Source: Rhodanobacter sp. (GTDB lineage: Bacteria; Pseudomonadota; Gammaproteobacteria; Xanthomonadales; Rhodanobacteraceae). Taken from it: 64,000 nt of DNA. The stretch spans positions 248,001 through 312,000 of the forward strand of contig SCRM01000010.1 of the NCBI GenBank assembly GCA_004298045.1, read 5' to 3'. Below the pieces are notes generated by a model that saw only the letters and a program-made list of their open reading frames with translations, had not been told where the DNA came from and did not search any database. This document shows positions 1 through 8,831 of this stretch, piece after piece. Positions within the stretch are counted from its first letter, which is position 1. Each line of letters starts with the position of its first letter. The position numbers and the translations under genes were made by a program.

Positions 1-1099
1 GCGTCTGGTTCTCGCGCTGGATCGGCACGCCCTCCTTCGCCTCCACTGCCTGGTGCAGACCGTCGGACCAGCGCCGGCCCGGCAAGGTGCGGCCGGTGAA
101 CTCGTCGACAATGATCACTTCGCCGTCGCGTACGATGTAATCCACATCGAGCTGGTAAATCGCATTCGCGCGCAACGCGGCGTTCAAGTGATGCACGACA
201 GCGAGGTTCTTGGCGTCATACAGGCTGCTGTCGGCGGTGATGACGCCGGCTTCGTGCAGATATTCCTCGGCGTGCTCCATGCCGTCTTCGGACAGATGCA
301 CCTGCTTCTGCTTTTCGTCGACCCAGAAGTCGCCTTCGCCTTCCTCTTCCTTCTGACGCGTCATGCGCGGCACGATCTTGTTGACCGCGAGGTAGAGCTG
401 CGGGGAGTCCTCGGCGGGGCCGGAAATGATGAGCGGTGTGCGCGCCTCGTCGATCAGGATCGAATCCACCTCGTCGACAATGGCGTAGTTGAGGCCGCGC
501 TGATAGCGCTGCTCCTTGGAAAGCGCCATGTTGTCGCGCAGGTAGTCAAAACCGAACTCGTTGTTGGTGCCGTAGGTAATGTCGGCGGCATACGCCTTGG
601 GCTTGTCGGCGTGATCCATGCCCGGCCACACCACATCGGTGGTAAGGCCGAGAAAACCGTACAGGGCGCCCATCTGCGCGGCGTCGCGCCGCGCCAGGTA
701 GTCGTTCACGGTGACCACGTGCACGCCCTTGCCGGCGAGCGCATTCAAGTACACCGGCAGCGTGGCGACCAGGGTCTTGCCTTCGCCGGTGCGCATCTCG
801 GCGATCTTGCCCTGATGCAGCACGATGCCGCCGACCAGCTGCACGTCGTAGTGGCGCATGCCGAGCACGCGCTTGGCGCCCTCGCGCACGGTGGCAAATG
901 CCTCCGGCAGGAGCTTTTCCAGCGATTCACCCTGGGCAAAACGTTCCTTGAACGCAGCCGTCTTGCCGCGCAGCTCGTCATCGGTCAATTTCTCGAACTC
1001 GGGCTCGAGCGCGTTGATGCGTCCGACGGTTCGATGCAACTGGCGCACGACGCGTTCGTTGCGGCTGCCGAAAAGGCTGGTAAGGGCACGATTGAGCAT
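1..1099 (-). CDS. secA: SecA preprotein translocase ATPase, N-terminal part (runs off the window)
   Basis: The first 366 codons of the ATPase that drives proteins through SecYEG are present; the rest lies beyond base 1. The protein opens [20 protein letters not shown], has the Walker A segment MRTGEGKT about 105 residues in, and further on the [19 protein letters not shown] segment of the DEAD motor, all hallmarks of SecA. The ATG at 1097-1099 gives the standard N-terminus. The gene is divergent from the DUF721 gene and separated from it by 190 bp. A possible -10 (TAACAT on the minus strand, 1150-1155) lies about 50 bp upstream of the start. The identification is certain; only completeness is unknown. 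Confidence 0.97.
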   Translation of the reverse strand, partial: MLNRALTSLFGSRNERVVRQLHRTVGRINALEPEFEKLTDDELRGKTAAFKERFAQGESLEKLLPEAFATVREGAKRVLGMRHYDVQLVGGIVLHQGKIAEMRTGEGKTLVATLPVYLNALAGKGVHVVTVNDYLARRDAAQMGALYGFLGLTTDVVWPGMDHADKPKAYAADITYGTNNEFGFDYLRDNMALSKEQRYQRGLNYAIVDEVDSILIDEARTPLIISGPAEDSPQLYLAVNKIVPRMTRQKEEEGEGDFWVDEKQKQVHLSEDGMEHAEEYLHEAGVITADSSLYDAKNLAVVHHLNAALRANAIYQLDVDYIVRDGEVIIVDEFTGRTLPGRRWSDGLHQAVEAKEGVPIQRENQT

Positions 1100-1289
1100 C
1101 GAATTTCCGGGTGGATGAGACAACGGCCCGCAACGCGGGCCAATCGAGCATGTTACTACACGCCCACTTTCGACATGCCGCGCGCGGCACCGTGTTCCCC
1201 GGTGGCGACGCGACACGCGCTTTTCAAGGTGAGGTGCCTGCCGGGTACGCCGCTATGATGTGCGGGTCACGTCTGCCGAGCCGCCATCC
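1100..1289. promoter_or_regulatory. Divergent intergenic region between secA and the DUF721 gene
   Basis: This 190-bp gap must carry promoters for both flanking genes. On the plus strand TATGAT at 1254-1259 is a good -10 for the DUF721 gene, 30 bp before its start, but no convincing -35 precedes it. On the minus strand TAACAT (1150-1155) could serve secA. No further structure is evident. Confidence 0.4.
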
Positions 1290-1748
1290 ATGTCCCGCGC
1301 CCGTTCGCCTGCTTCCGGCCCGCGTGCCCTGGGCGCGTGCGGTGCCTTTGCGAGCCTCGCACGCCGCAGCGCCACGCTGGATGCGCTCGATCGCGCCTTG
1401 CGCCAAACCCTGCCGTTGCCGCTGCGCGACGAGGTGCGGTTTGCCAATCGGCGCGGCACGCGTCTGGTGTTCCTCGCCAGCTCGCCCGCCTGGGCCACAC
1501 GCCTGCGCCTGATGCAGGGTTCGATCTTCGCCGCCGCGCACAGCCTCGATGTCGCGGCCGACACGCTGATCGTGAAAGTGACCCCGCTACCGCGGATCAC
1601 GCTGGAGGCGCCACCGGCACGCATCCTGTCGGACCGCGCGGCGGCCCACCTGCGTGCGGTCGCCGCCACCGCCAGCGACCCCGAATGGCGCGCGCTCTAC
1701 GACCGCCTTGCAGCGACCGCGACGCCATCCGATACCCCAAAACGCTGA
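1290..1748 (+). CDS. DUF721 (DciA-like) family protein
   Basis: A 152-residue basic protein. The middle part (segments LVFLASSPAWATRLRLMQ and ADTLIVKVTP) has the spacing of the DUF721 domain: a short helix, then a nucleic-acid-binding KH-like core. DUF721 proteins include DciA, a DnaB helicase loader found in bacteria without DnaC, so a replication role is possible but not shown here. The ATG at 1290 is preferred over a GTG at 1260 because the domain starts soon after it and TATGAT at 1254-1259 would make 1260 part of the promoter. The gene faces lpxC tail to tail; the stop codon is the first base pairs of a 12-bp hairpin shared with lpxC. Confidence 0.7.
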   Translation: MSRARSPASGPRALGACGAFASLARRSATLDALDRALRQTLPLPLRDEVRFANRRGTRLVFLASSPAWATRLRLMQGSIFAAAHSLDVAADTLIVKVTPLPRITLEAPPARILSDRAAAHLRAVAATASDPEWRALYDRLAATATPSDTPKR

Positions 1749-1774
1749 CCGCCGCATCTTGCGATGCGGCGGTC
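1747..1774. terminator. Hairpin between the DUF721 gene and lpxC
   Basis: A perfect 12-bp inverted repeat, GACCGCCGCATC / GATGCGGCGGTC, with a TTGC loop. On the minus strand it is followed after three bases by TTTTGGGG, so it can act as the lpxC terminator. Downstream on the plus strand there is no T run. It overlaps the stop codon of the DUF721 gene. Confidence 0.75.
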
Positions 1775-1794
1775 GGAAGCAACCCGCAATGCGA

Positions 1795-2709
1795 TCAAAT
1801 CGCCTGCGCGGGATGGATGTAGGAGATCGGCGACACCGCCGGCTCCTCCTTGAAGCTGACCTCTTCCCAGGCGGAAGCATCGGCCACCAAGGTACGCAGC
1901 AATTTGTTGTTGAGCTCGTGGCCCGACTTGTGCGCGTTATAGGCGCCGATCAGGCTGTGACCCAGGAGGTACAAATCGCCGATGGCGTCCAGAATCTTGT
2001 GTTTGACGAACTCGTCTTCGTAGCGCAAGCCGTCTTCGTTCAGCACACGGTAGTCGTCGAGCACTACGGCGTTGTCCATCGAACCACCCAGCGCGAGGTT
2101 GTGCTCGCGCAGCATTTCGATGTCGCGCATGAAGCCGAAGGTGCGCGCACGGCTGACTTCCTTCACGAACGAGGTGGTGGAGAAGTCGATCTCGGCGTGC
2201 GAGGTGCGCTTGGAGATGATCGGGTGGTTGAACTCGATCGAGAAGCCGACCTTGAAGCCCTCAAACGGCTCGAAGCTGGCCCACTTGTCGCCTTCCTGCA
2301 CCTTCAACGGCTTTTTGATCCGGATGAAGCGCTTGGCGACGTTCTGCTCCTCAATGCCAGCCGACTGCAGCAGAAACACGAAGGGGCCGGCGCTGCCGTC
2401 CATGATCGGCACTTCGGGCGCGGAGAGGTCGACATAGGCATTGTCGATGCCCAACCCGGCCATCGCGGAAAGGAGATGCTCCACCGTCGCCACCCGCACT
2501 TCGCCGTTCATCAGCGTGGTGGAGAGGCGGGTGTCGCCCACGTTGTCCTGCCGTGCGCGCAGTTCCACCGGCGGGTTCAGGTCGGTGCGACGGAACACGA
2601 TGCCGGTGTTTGGTGCGGCCGGACGCAACGTCATGTACACCTTGTCACCGGTGTGCAAGCCGACGCCGGTGGCGCGGATGACGTTTTTTAGTGTGCGCTG
2701 CTTGATCAT
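1795..2709 (-). CDS. lpxC: UDP-3-O-acyl-N-acetylglucosamine deacetylase
   Basis: This zinc enzyme commits the cell to lipid A synthesis by removing acetate from UDP-3-O-acyl-GlcNAc. The 304-residue protein has the full-length family size. Visible active-site residues are Glu77-His78 (TVEHLL), His237 and Asp241 ([11 protein letters not shown]) and His264 (KSGHEL), which match the E. coli Zn ligands and catalytic pair with an offset of one. As in many gammaproteobacteria it is the last gene of the dcw region after ftsZ, but it is separated by 357 bp and has its own promoter candidate. The product is the target of FtsH-dependent turnover in enterics; nothing in the sequence addresses that here. 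Confidence 0.98.
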   Translation of the reverse strand: MIKQRTLKNVIRATGVGLHTGDKVYMTLRPAAPNTGIVFRRTDLNPPVELRARQDNVGDTRLSTTLMNGEVRVATVEHLLSAMAGLGIDNAYVDLSAPEVPIMDGSAGPFVFLLQSAGIEEQNVAKRFIRIKKPLKVQEGDKWASFEPFEGFKVGFSIEFNHPIISKRTSHAEIDFSTTSFVKEVSRARTFGFMRDIEMLREHNLALGGSMDNAVVLDDYRVLNEDGLRYEDEFVKHKILDAIGDLYLLGHSLIGAYNAHKSGHELNNKLLRTLVADASAWEEVSFKEEPAVSPISYIHPAQAI

Positions 2710-2750
2710 CGTCGTTGTTACCTGCCAAGTAGCAGCCAGTCAGGGAACGG

Positions 2751-2778
2751 ATGCTAACACAGTTTTAACTAGCTGCAA
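2751..2778 (-). promoter_or_regulatory. Candidate lpxC promoter
   Basis: Read on the minus strand, TTGCAG (2773-2778) and TAGCAT (2751-2756) are separated by 16 bp. Transcription would begin near 2744 and give a 35-nt leader before the lpxC ATG at 2709. The -35 is a 3/6 match and the -10 a 4/6 match, so this is a moderate call from sequence alone. Confidence 0.45.
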
Positions 2779-3066
2779 TAGCAAACCGTACCGTACAGTC
2801 TGGTGTGCGTTCAGGCACCTGTCGAGGTGGCCCTGCCGGCGGCACGCCCGGTGCCAAATGGCACGAGGCACGACACGACAACCGGATAGCAGGACGGGAA
2901 TCCGCTATCCGGTGCCGGAGCGCGCATCAGGCCTGCGCCCGAGGTGCGCTCATGTGCCGTCCCGGCACATCGTCCGTTGGCAAACGACATCAACGCGGCA
3001 AGCCACGCCGCGTGCACACGCGCGTAACAAACGACGCGCACCGTTGCCGATGCGTATCGCCGGTGG
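2779..3066. other. ftsZ-lpxC intergenic region with several hairpins
   Basis: No plausible gene is seen; plus-strand frames here are antisense continuations. There are three small inverted repeats: GTGCC-AAAT-GGCAC near 2850; ACCGGATAGC / GCTATCCGGT (2881-2890 and 2904-2913, 13-base loop); and TGTGCCG-TCC-CGGCACA (2953-2969). None is followed by a T run on the minus strand. They probably end or stabilise the ftsZ transcript. Confidence 0.5.
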
Positions 3067-4242
3067 TCAGTCGGCCTGCCGACGCAGGAACGCCGGAATG
3101 TCGAGGTAACCCGCATCCTGCTGCGCGGCGGGGGTTTCCGCACGCGGGCCGGCATGCATGCTGGGATCGGCCTGGGCGTAGTCCACCACTTCGTTGCCGG
3201 TGCCGGTGCGCAGCACGACCGGACGCGGGCGCGCCCGCATTTCGATCTGCTTGGTCTCGGCCGCGCGCACGGTACGCGAGGCCGGGGCGCGGTTGAGGCC
3301 GGTGGCCACCACGGTGACCCGAACTTCGTCCTTCAGCTCGGAGTCGAGCGAGGTGCCGATCACCACCGTAGCGTCCTCGCTGGCGAAGTCGTGCACGATG
3401 CGGCCAATCTCGTCGAACTCGCGCATGGTGAGGTTCGGGCCGGCGGTGACGTTGACCAGGATGCCGCAGGCGCCGTTGAGGTTCACGTCTTCCAGCAGCG
3501 GATTCTTGATCGCCGCCTCGGCGGCGGCCTGCGCGCGGTCGTCGCCGCTGGCGGTGCCCGAGCCCATCATGGCCAGGCCCATCTCGCTCATCACAGTGCG
3601 CACATCGGCAAAGTCGACGTTGATCAGACCGGGAGCCGTGATCAGGTCGGCAATGCCCTGCACCGCGCCTTGCAGCACGTTGTTCGCGGCCTTGAACGCA
3701 TTAATAAGCGTGACGTCGCGGCCAAGCACGGTGAGCAGCTTCTCGTTCGGCACGGTGATCAGCGAGTCGACGTGCTGGGAGAGGTCCTCAATGCCCTTGT
3801 TCGCCACCTGCATGCGCCGCCGGCCCTCGAACGGGAACGGCTTGGTGACCACCGCCACGGTGAGGATGCCTTTTTCCTTCGCCAGCTGGGCGAAGACCGG
3901 CGCGGCGCCGGTGCCGGTACCGCCACCCATGCCGGCGGTGATGAAGACCATGTCGGCGCCGTCGAGCATGGCCTCGATCGCTTCGCGGTCTTCGAGCGCA
4001 GCCTGGCGGCCGACTTCCGGGTTGGCGCCGGCACCGAGGCCCTTGGTGACATTGGCGCCCAGCTGCAGGTGCGTACGCGAGTTGCAACTGCCCATGGCCT
4101 GGGCGTCGGTGTTGGCCACCACGAACTCCACGCCTTCGATATTGGCGTTGATCATGTGCGCCACGGCATTGCCGCCACCGCCGCCGACACCGATCACCTT
4201 GATAACCGCATTGGGTGCGAGTTTCTCGATCAGTTCAAACAT
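3067..4242 (-). CDS. ftsZ: Cell division protein FtsZ
   Basis: The tubulin-like GTPase that polymerises into the Z ring. The 391-residue protein shows the N-terminal IKVIGVGGGGGNAV loop, the tubulin signature GGGTGTG at residues 106-112, and the conserved C-terminal tail YLDIPAFLRRQAD that binds FtsA and ZipA. Its C-terminal linker (about residues 320-378) is short. The ATG at 4240-4242 gives the standard start. It follows ftsA after 117 bp; that gap contains a 7-bp GC hairpin (4307-4324), so ftsZ may have additional transcription or RNA control of its own. Confidence 0.99.
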   Translation of the reverse strand: MFELIEKLAPNAVIKVIGVGGGGGNAVAHMINANIEGVEFVVANTDAQAMGSCNSRTHLQLGANVTKGLGAGANPEVGRQAALEDREAIEAMLDGADMVFITAGMGGGTGTGAAPVFAQLAKEKGILTVAVVTKPFPFEGRRRMQVANKGIEDLSQHVDSLITVPNEKLLTVLGRDVTLINAFKAANNVLQGAVQGIADLITAPGLINVDFADVRTVMSEMGLAMMGSGTASGDDRAQAAAEAAIKNPLLEDVNLNGACGILVNVTAGPNLTMREFDEIGRIVHDFASEDATVVIGTSLDSELKDEVRVTVVATGLNRAPASRTVRAAETKQIEMRARPRPVVLRTGTGNEVVDYAQADPSMHAGPRAETPAAQQDAGYLDIPAFLRRQAD

Positions 4243-4306
4243 TTCCCGTCCTCCACAGTTTGTTGTCGTTGTAACCGCGGTGCGTCTCCTGTCGCCCCAC
4301 GGTGAT

Positions 4307-4324
4307 GGGCGGGTTGCCCCGCCC
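4307..4324 (-). other. GC hairpin in the ftsA-ftsZ gap
   Basis: GGGCGGG-TTGC-CCCGCCC forms a perfect 7-bp stem 64 bases before the ftsZ start codon. No T run follows, so it is not a typical terminator. It could pause polymerase or mark a processing site between the ftsA and ftsZ messages; this is inference. Confidence 0.4.
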
Positions 4325-4359
4325 GCGGCGTCACTTCCTGTGGCGCCTGAACCCTTGCG

Positions 4360-5601
4360 CTAGAACTCTTTGGTGAACCAGCTGCGCCACTTGCCCAGAA
4401 ACCCGCCCACGTGGCCGAACGACGGCAGGCCGGCGTGCGCCGGCGCGCCGCGCCGCGCGGCCTGCAGCAGCAGGCCGACGCCAGTCGCGTGTTGCGGACT
4501 GGTGACCACTTCGCCCAACCCGGTAACACCCTGGGGCACGCCCAATCGCACCATCTTGTTGAAAATCTCCTCGGCCAGTTCGAGCGCGCCCTCCATCCGC
4601 GCGGCGCCCCCGGTCAACACCACGCCGGCCGCGAGCATGCTGTCGTAGCCGGAGGTGCGCACCCGGTCCTGCACCATCTCGAAGATTTCCTCGTAGCGCG
4701 CCTGCACCGTCTGCGCCAACGCCTGGCGCGCGAGCCGGCGCGGCGGACGATCGCCGACGCTGGGCACCTGGATGGTTTCCTCGGCCCGGGCCAGCGCCGC
4801 CTGCGCGCAGGCGTACTTGATCTTGATTTCCTCGGCGTGGGCGGTCGGCGTGTGGACGCCGTAGGCGATGTCGCCGGTCACCTGATCGCCGCCGATCGGC
4901 AGCGACGCGGTGTAGCGGATCGAACCCTGGGTGTAGATCGCGATGTCGGTGGTACCGGCGCCGACGTCGACCAGGCACACGCCGAGCTCGCGCTCGTCTT
5001 CGGTGAGCACGGCCTTGGCGCTGGCGACCGCGGCCGGCACCAGATCGTCCACCGCGAGGCCGCAGCGCTGGATCGCCTTGGTGATGTTCTGCACCGCGGT
5101 GGTGGCGCCGGTCACCAGGTGCACGTTGGCTTCGAGCCGCACGCCGCTCATGCCGATCGGTGCGCGGATGCCGTCCTGGCCGTCGATGCGGTATTCCTGC
5201 GGCTCGCGGTAAAGCACCGTGTGGTTGGACGAGATCTGCACCGCGCTGGCCGACTCCAGCACCTGGTCGAGGTCGCTGCGGGTCACTTCGTGATCGCGGA
5301 TCGCCGCGCTGCCGCTCAGGTTGCGGGTTTCGAGATGGCTGCCGGAGATCGACGCCGTCACCGAGCGAATGTCGCAGCCGGCGAGCTGCTCGGCCTCGAG
5401 CACCGCCGCCTGGATCGAATTCACCGTGGATTCGATGTCGACCACCATGCCCTTGCGCATGCCGCGCGACTGGTGGGTGCCGACCCCAATCACCGTGATC
5501 GGCTCGTCCGGGCCGTATTCGCCGACGATGGCGGTGACCTTGGAGGTGCCCAGGTCGAGGCCCACCACAAGTTGTTTGTCGTTGCGCGTCTTCATGTGCA
5601 T
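4360..5601 (-). CDS. ftsA: Cell division protein FtsA
   Basis: An actin-like ATPase that tethers FtsZ to the membrane. The 413-residue protein has the phosphate-1 motif VGLDLGTSKVTAIVGE near residue 12, the phosphate-2 motif LVDVGAGTTDIAIY near 205, the adenosine motif VVLTGGAARMEG near 335, and the C-terminal amphipathic helix GKWRSWFTKEF that inserts in the inner membrane. The start used is the ATG at 5601; a second ATG two codons in (5595) is equally possible. It begins 4 bp after ftsQ. Confidence 0.98.
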   Translation of the reverse strand: MHMKTRNDKQLVVGLDLGTSKVTAIVGEYGPDEPITVIGVGTHQSRGMRKGMVVDIESTVNSIQAAVLEAEQLAGCDIRSVTASISGSHLETRNLSGSAAIRDHEVTRSDLDQVLESASAVQISSNHTVLYREPQEYRIDGQDGIRAPIGMSGVRLEANVHLVTGATTAVQNITKAIQRCGLAVDDLVPAAVASAKAVLTEDERELGVCLVDVGAGTTDIAIYTQGSIRYTASLPIGGDQVTGDIAYGVHTPTAHAEEIKIKYACAQAALARAEETIQVPSVGDRPPRRLARQALAQTVQARYEEIFEMVQDRVRTSGYDSMLAAGVVLTGGAARMEGALELAEEIFNKMVRLGVPQGVTGLGEVVTSPQHATGVGLLLQAARRGAPAHAGLPSFGHVGGFLGKWRSWFTKEF

Positions 5602-5605
5602 GGTC

Positions 5606-6349
5606 TCAGGAACGGCGCACCGCGGGAGGCGCCGCGGCGGGCGCGGCGGGTTGCGGCCAACGCACCGCGAATCCGTTCGTGTAGCGCAGGTCGGCGGACT
5701 GGAAACCGGCGTCGTGGCCGGCGATCAATTGCGGATAGACATCAAGGAAGCGGCGCAGGCGGGCGCCGGCCAGATCGCGGTCGCCGATCACGATGCGCGC
5801 GCCGCTGGTGGTGGTGATGCTCCAGCTGCCGCGCGCGGTGAGCGTCACGCCGTTGATGTCGAGATTGGTGCGGGTGAACGCCTTGCGCACGTCGGCGTAG
5901 AACGCGACCACCTCGGCCAGGTGGTCATCCGGCCCGGACAGGCTGGGCAGCGCGGCGGCATCGGCGGCATCCAGCGGCGCGCGGAACAACTGGCCCTGGC
6001 GGCTGATGAGCTCGTCGTGGTTCCAGCGCGCAAACGGCTGGCGCTCAATGATGCGCAACTGCAAGGTATCCGGCCAGCGCTTGCGCGCCTCCACCGATTC
6101 CACCCAGGGCAGCGCCGACACCGCGCGCCGCACGTCGTCCAGATCGAGCGCAAAGAACCCCTTGCCGAGCCGCGGCAGCACTGCGGCGCGCAGCTCCGGC
6201 ATGGTCACGTGGCGAAACTCCGCCTGCACGGTGAGCTGGGTGATCGGCCAGCGCGCGCTGGCAAACCAGCCGCGCAGCGCACCGACGACCGGCAGCGCGA
6301 TCAGCGCCGCCACCAGGCACCACACGACAAGGCGGAGGGTGCCTCTCAT
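5606..6349 (-). CDS. ftsQ: Cell division protein FtsQ
   Basis: A 247-residue bitopic membrane protein that links early and late divisome components through FtsB and FtsL. There is a short cytoplasmic end, one membrane helix at about residues 5-25 and then a POTRA domain ([20 protein letters not shown] onward) and the FtsQ/DivIB C-terminal domain. The ATG at 6347-6349 overlaps the ddl stop as ATGA. A strong SD (GGAGGC) lies 6-11 bases upstream but is enclosed in a 6-bp GC-only hairpin (6355-6369), so initiation probably depends on ribosomes finishing ddl. The C-terminal tail is rich in Ala/Pro. Confidence 0.93.
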   Translation of the reverse strand: MRGTLRLVVWCLVAALIALPVVGALRGWFASARWPITQLTVQAEFRHVTMPELRAAVLPRLGKGFFALDLDDVRRAVSALPWVESVEARKRWPDTLQLRIIERQPFARWNHDELISRQGQLFRAPLDAADAAALPSLSGPDDHLAEVVAFYADVRKAFTRTNLDINGVTLTARGSWSITTTSGARIVIGDRDLAGARLRRFLDVYPQLIAGHDAGFQSADLRYTNGFAVRWPQPAAPAAAPPAVRRS

Positions 6350-7392
6350 GGATGGCCTCCGCGGGAGGCTGGGGATTCGGGATTCGGGATGGGGGCTTGG
6401 GCAGCGCCGCCTGCAACCCCGATTCCCGATTGACCAGTCGCTGGTCCCGGACCCGCGAAGCTGGTCTCCAGCACCCGCCAGCACAGGGTCTCGTAGTCGA
6501 TGCCGGCGGCGCGGGCGGCCTTGGGCACCAGCGAGTGCGAGGTCATGCCGGGCGCGGTGTTCACTTCCAAGAGCCAGTTGCGGCCCTGGCGGTCGCGCAT
6601 CACGTCGACCCGCCCCCAGCCGCGGCAGCCCAGCGCGTCGAACGCCGCCAGCGCGAGCGCGCGCAGCTCCGCCTCGGCGTCGCCTTCCAGGCCCGGGCAC
6701 AGGTATTGAGTGTCTTCGGCGACGTACTTCGCGTTGTAGTCGTAGAACGCGGCCTTGGGCACGATGTGGATCGACGGCAGCACCTCGCGGCCAAGGATGC
6801 CGACGGTGAGCTCGGCGCCTTCGATCAGGGTCTCCATCAAGAGGTCGCCGGGGTATTTCGCGGCGAGCGCCACGGCGGCGTCGAGGTCTTGGTCGGCGAA
6901 CACGCGGGTCACCCCGACGCTGGAACCTTCGCACGCCGGCTTGACGATCAGCGGGTAGCCGATGGTACGCGCGGCCGCGTGCACATCGGCGCCGCGCGGC
7001 AGGGCGACGAACTTCGGCGTCGGCAGGCCGTGCGACAGCCACACGCGCTTGGCGCGCACCTTGTCCATCGACAGCGCCGAGCCGAGCACGCCGGAGCCGG
7101 TGTACGGCACGCCGAAGGCTTCGAGCACGCCTTGCAGCACGCCATCCTCGCCGCCGCCGTGCTGGCCGTGCAGGATGTTGAACACACGGTCGAATTTCTT
7201 GTCGCGCAGCGCATCGAGCACGCCGCCGATGCCGTCGACCGCCTGTGCATCGACGCCGCGCGCGATGAGCGCCGCCAGCACGTTGCGCCCGGAATCGAGC
7301 GACACCGCGCGTTCGCTGGAGGTACCGCCCATGACCACGGCCACGCGGCCAAAGTGGCCGGGATGCGGGATACGGGATGGGGGATTGGGCAT
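6346..7392 (-). CDS. ddl: D-alanine--D-alanine ligase
   Basis: An ATP-grasp enzyme that joins two D-Ala for the peptidoglycan stem. The core ([20 protein letters not shown], then [35 protein letters not shown]) is typical of DdlB. The ATG at 7392 shares its A with the murC stop (TGATG); a GTG at 7344 would give the usual N-terminus. Both ends are unusual: the first 13 codons and about 30 codons at the C-terminus are read from 28-bp heptad repeat modules (7360-7387 and 6372-6399), giving Pro/Ile/Asn-rich tails that are absent from typical Ddl. The 348-residue length is therefore about 30-40 above the family norm; catalytic regions look intact. Confidence 0.96.
   Translation of the reverse strand: MPNPPSRIPHPGHFGRVAVVMGGTSSERAVSLDSGRNVLAALIARGVDAQAVDGIGGVLDALRDKKFDRVFNILHGQHGGGEDGVLQGVLEAFGVPYTGSGVLGSALSMDKVRAKRVWLSHGLPTPKFVALPRGADVHAAARTIGYPLIVKPACEGSSVGVTRVFADQDLDAAVALAAKYPGDLLMETLIEGAELTVGILGREVLPSIHIVPKAAFYDYNAKYVAEDTQYLCPGLEGDAEAELRALALAAFDALGCRGWGRVDVMRDRQGRNWLLEVNTAPGMTSHSLVPKAARAAGIDYETLCWRVLETSFAGPGPATGQSGIGVAGGAAQAPIPNPESPASRGGHP
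6355..6369 (-). promoter_or_regulatory. Hairpin enclosing the ftsQ ribosome-binding site
   Basis: On the minus strand GCCTCC-CGC-GGAGGC forms a six-pair GC stem whose 3' arm is the ftsQ Shine-Dalgarno. It lies inside the last codons of ddl, which fits translational coupling. Confidence 0.5.
6372..6399. repeat. Four-heptad repeat module at the ddl 3' end (site A)
   Basis: Tandem units GGGATTC, GGGATTC, GGGATGG and a degraded GGGCTTG. A shorter opposite-orientation copy (CCCCGATTCCCGATTG) lies at 6417-6432. Both are translated as part of the Ddl C-terminal tail. Confidence 0.8.
7360..7387. repeat. Four-heptad repeat module at the murC-ddl junction (site B)
   Basis: Four exact tandem heptads: GGGATGC, GGGATAC, GGGATGG, GGGATTG. 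It lies within codons 2-11 of ddl if the ATG at 7392 is used, immediately after the murC stop. Confidence 0.85.
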
Positions 7393-8831
7393 CACGCGCC
7401 TCCCTTGGTCTTCAGTTCGCCGAGCTTCGCCAGTTCCACCGCGGCGGCACCGATGTCGCCGGCACCGAGCAACAGCAGCAGATCGCCGTCGTGCAGCAGC
7501 GCCGGCAAGGTGTCTTTCAATTCGCGCGGATGTTCGATGAACACCGGATCGACCTTGCCGCGCGCGCGCACCGCGCGGGCCAGCGCGCGGCCATCGGCAC
7601 CGGCAATCGGCGCCTCGCCGGCGGCGTACACATCGGTCAGCACCAGCACGTCGACGTCGGCCAGCACGTTGGCGAAATCGTCGATGAGATCGCGCGTGCG
7701 GGTGTAGCGGTGCGGCTGGAAGGCCACCACCAGCCGACGCTCCGGCCAGCCGCCACGGGCAGCAGCAAACACGGCGGCGATTTCGCGCGGATGGTGGCCG
7801 TAGTCGTCGACCAGCAGCGCATGGCCGTGGTCGAGCGCGATCTCGCCGCGTCGATGGAAGCGTCGACCGACGCCCTGGAAATTCGCCAGCGCGCGCTGGA
7901 TCGCCTCGGCCCCCACGCCCAGCTGCCAGCCGATGCTCGCGGCAGCCAGCGCGTTCAACACGTTGTGCCGGCCCGGCAGGTTGAGCGTCACCGGCAGCAC
8001 CACGTCGGCGCCGGGCAGGTGCATGTCGAACTGCATCTGGAACCCGTGCTGCACCACGTTGGCGGCGCGCACGTCGGCGTCCTGCGCGGCAATGCCGTAG
8101 GTCATCACCCGGCGCGTGGTCGACTTGGCGAGCGCCGCCACTTCGGCGTCGTCGACGCACAGCACGGCGAGGCCGTAGAACGGCAGGCGATGCAGGAAAC
8201 TCGCGAACGCCTGCTTCACCTCGGCAAAGTCGCCGTGGTAGTTCTCCAGATGATCGGCGTCGATGTTGGTGATCGCCGCGATCACCGGCGAGAGCAGCAG
8301 GAACGAGCCGTCCGACTCGTCGGCCTCGGCCACCAGGTATTGCCCGGTGCCGAGCCGCGCGTTGGCGCCGGCGGCGTTGAGCTGGCCACCGATGACGAAG
8401 GTCGGGTCGTAGTTGGCCTCGGCCAGCACGCTGGCGACCAGGCTGGTCGTCGTCGTCTTGCCGTGGGTGCCCGCGATCGCGATGCCGCGCCGGAAGCGCA
8501 TCAGCTCGCCGAGCATTTCCGCACGCGGAATCACCGGGATGCGCGCGGCGCGCGCGGCGATCAGCTCCGGGTTCTCGGGATGGATCGCACTGGAGGTGAC
8601 CACCACATCGGCATCGGCCACATACGCGGCGTCGTGGCCGACGTGCACCAGGATGCCGAGTCCGGCGAGGCGTTGCGCGGTCGGCGAGTTCGCCTTGTCC
8701 GAGCCCGATACGGCGTAGCCCAGGTTGTGCAGCACCTCGGCAATGCCGCTCATGCCGACGCCGCCGATGCCGATGAAGTGCACGCGGCGGAACGTGGTCA
8801 TCAAGTCCTCGTGGGCGGACAGGCGTTTCAT
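7392..8831 (-). CDS. murC: UDP-N-acetylmuramate--L-alanine ligase
   Basis: Adds the first amino acid (L-Ala) to UDP-MurNAc in the cytoplasm. The 479-residue protein has the N-terminal nucleotide-binding turn [17 protein letters not shown] (about residue 18), the ATP loop GTHGKTTT at 121-128, and the EADESDGSF and [10 protein letters not shown] segments of Mur ligases. It overlaps murG by 4 bp (ATGA, 8828-8831) and shares one base with ddl. murB, which sits next to murC in many gammaproteobacteria, is absent here and must be elsewhere in the genome. Confidence 0.98.
   Translation of the reverse strand: MKRLSAHEDLMTTFRRVHFIGIGGVGMSGIAEVLHNLGYAVSGSDKANSPTAQRLAGLGILVHVGHDAAYVADADVVVTSSAIHPENPELIAARAARIPVIPRAEMLGELMRFRRGIAIAGTHGKTTTTSLVASVLAEANYDPTFVIGGQLNAAGANARLGTGQYLVAEADESDGSFLLLSPVIAAITNIDADHLENYHGDFAEVKQAFASFLHRLPFYGLAVLCVDDAEVAALAKSTTRRVMTYGIAAQDADVRAANVVQHGFQMQFDMHLPGADVVLPVTLNLPGRHNVLNALAAASIGWQLGVGAEAIQRALANFQGVGRRFHRRGEIALDHGHALLVDDYGHHPREIAAVFAAARGGWPERRLVVAFQPHRYTRTRDLIDDFANVLADVDVLVLTDVYAAGEAPIAGADGRALARAVRARGKVDPVFIEHPRELKDTLPALLHDGDLLLLLGAGDIGAAAVELAKLGELKTKGGA

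Noticed and set aside
2441-3296. Plus-strand frames across the lpxC-ftsZ gap
   Set aside because: No homology features, overlap with lpxC and ftsZ ends, no SD.
3154-5817. Long plus-strand frames antisense to ftsZ and ftsA
   Set aside because: Low-complexity His/Arg/Gly/Val composition and exact complement of well-conserved genes.
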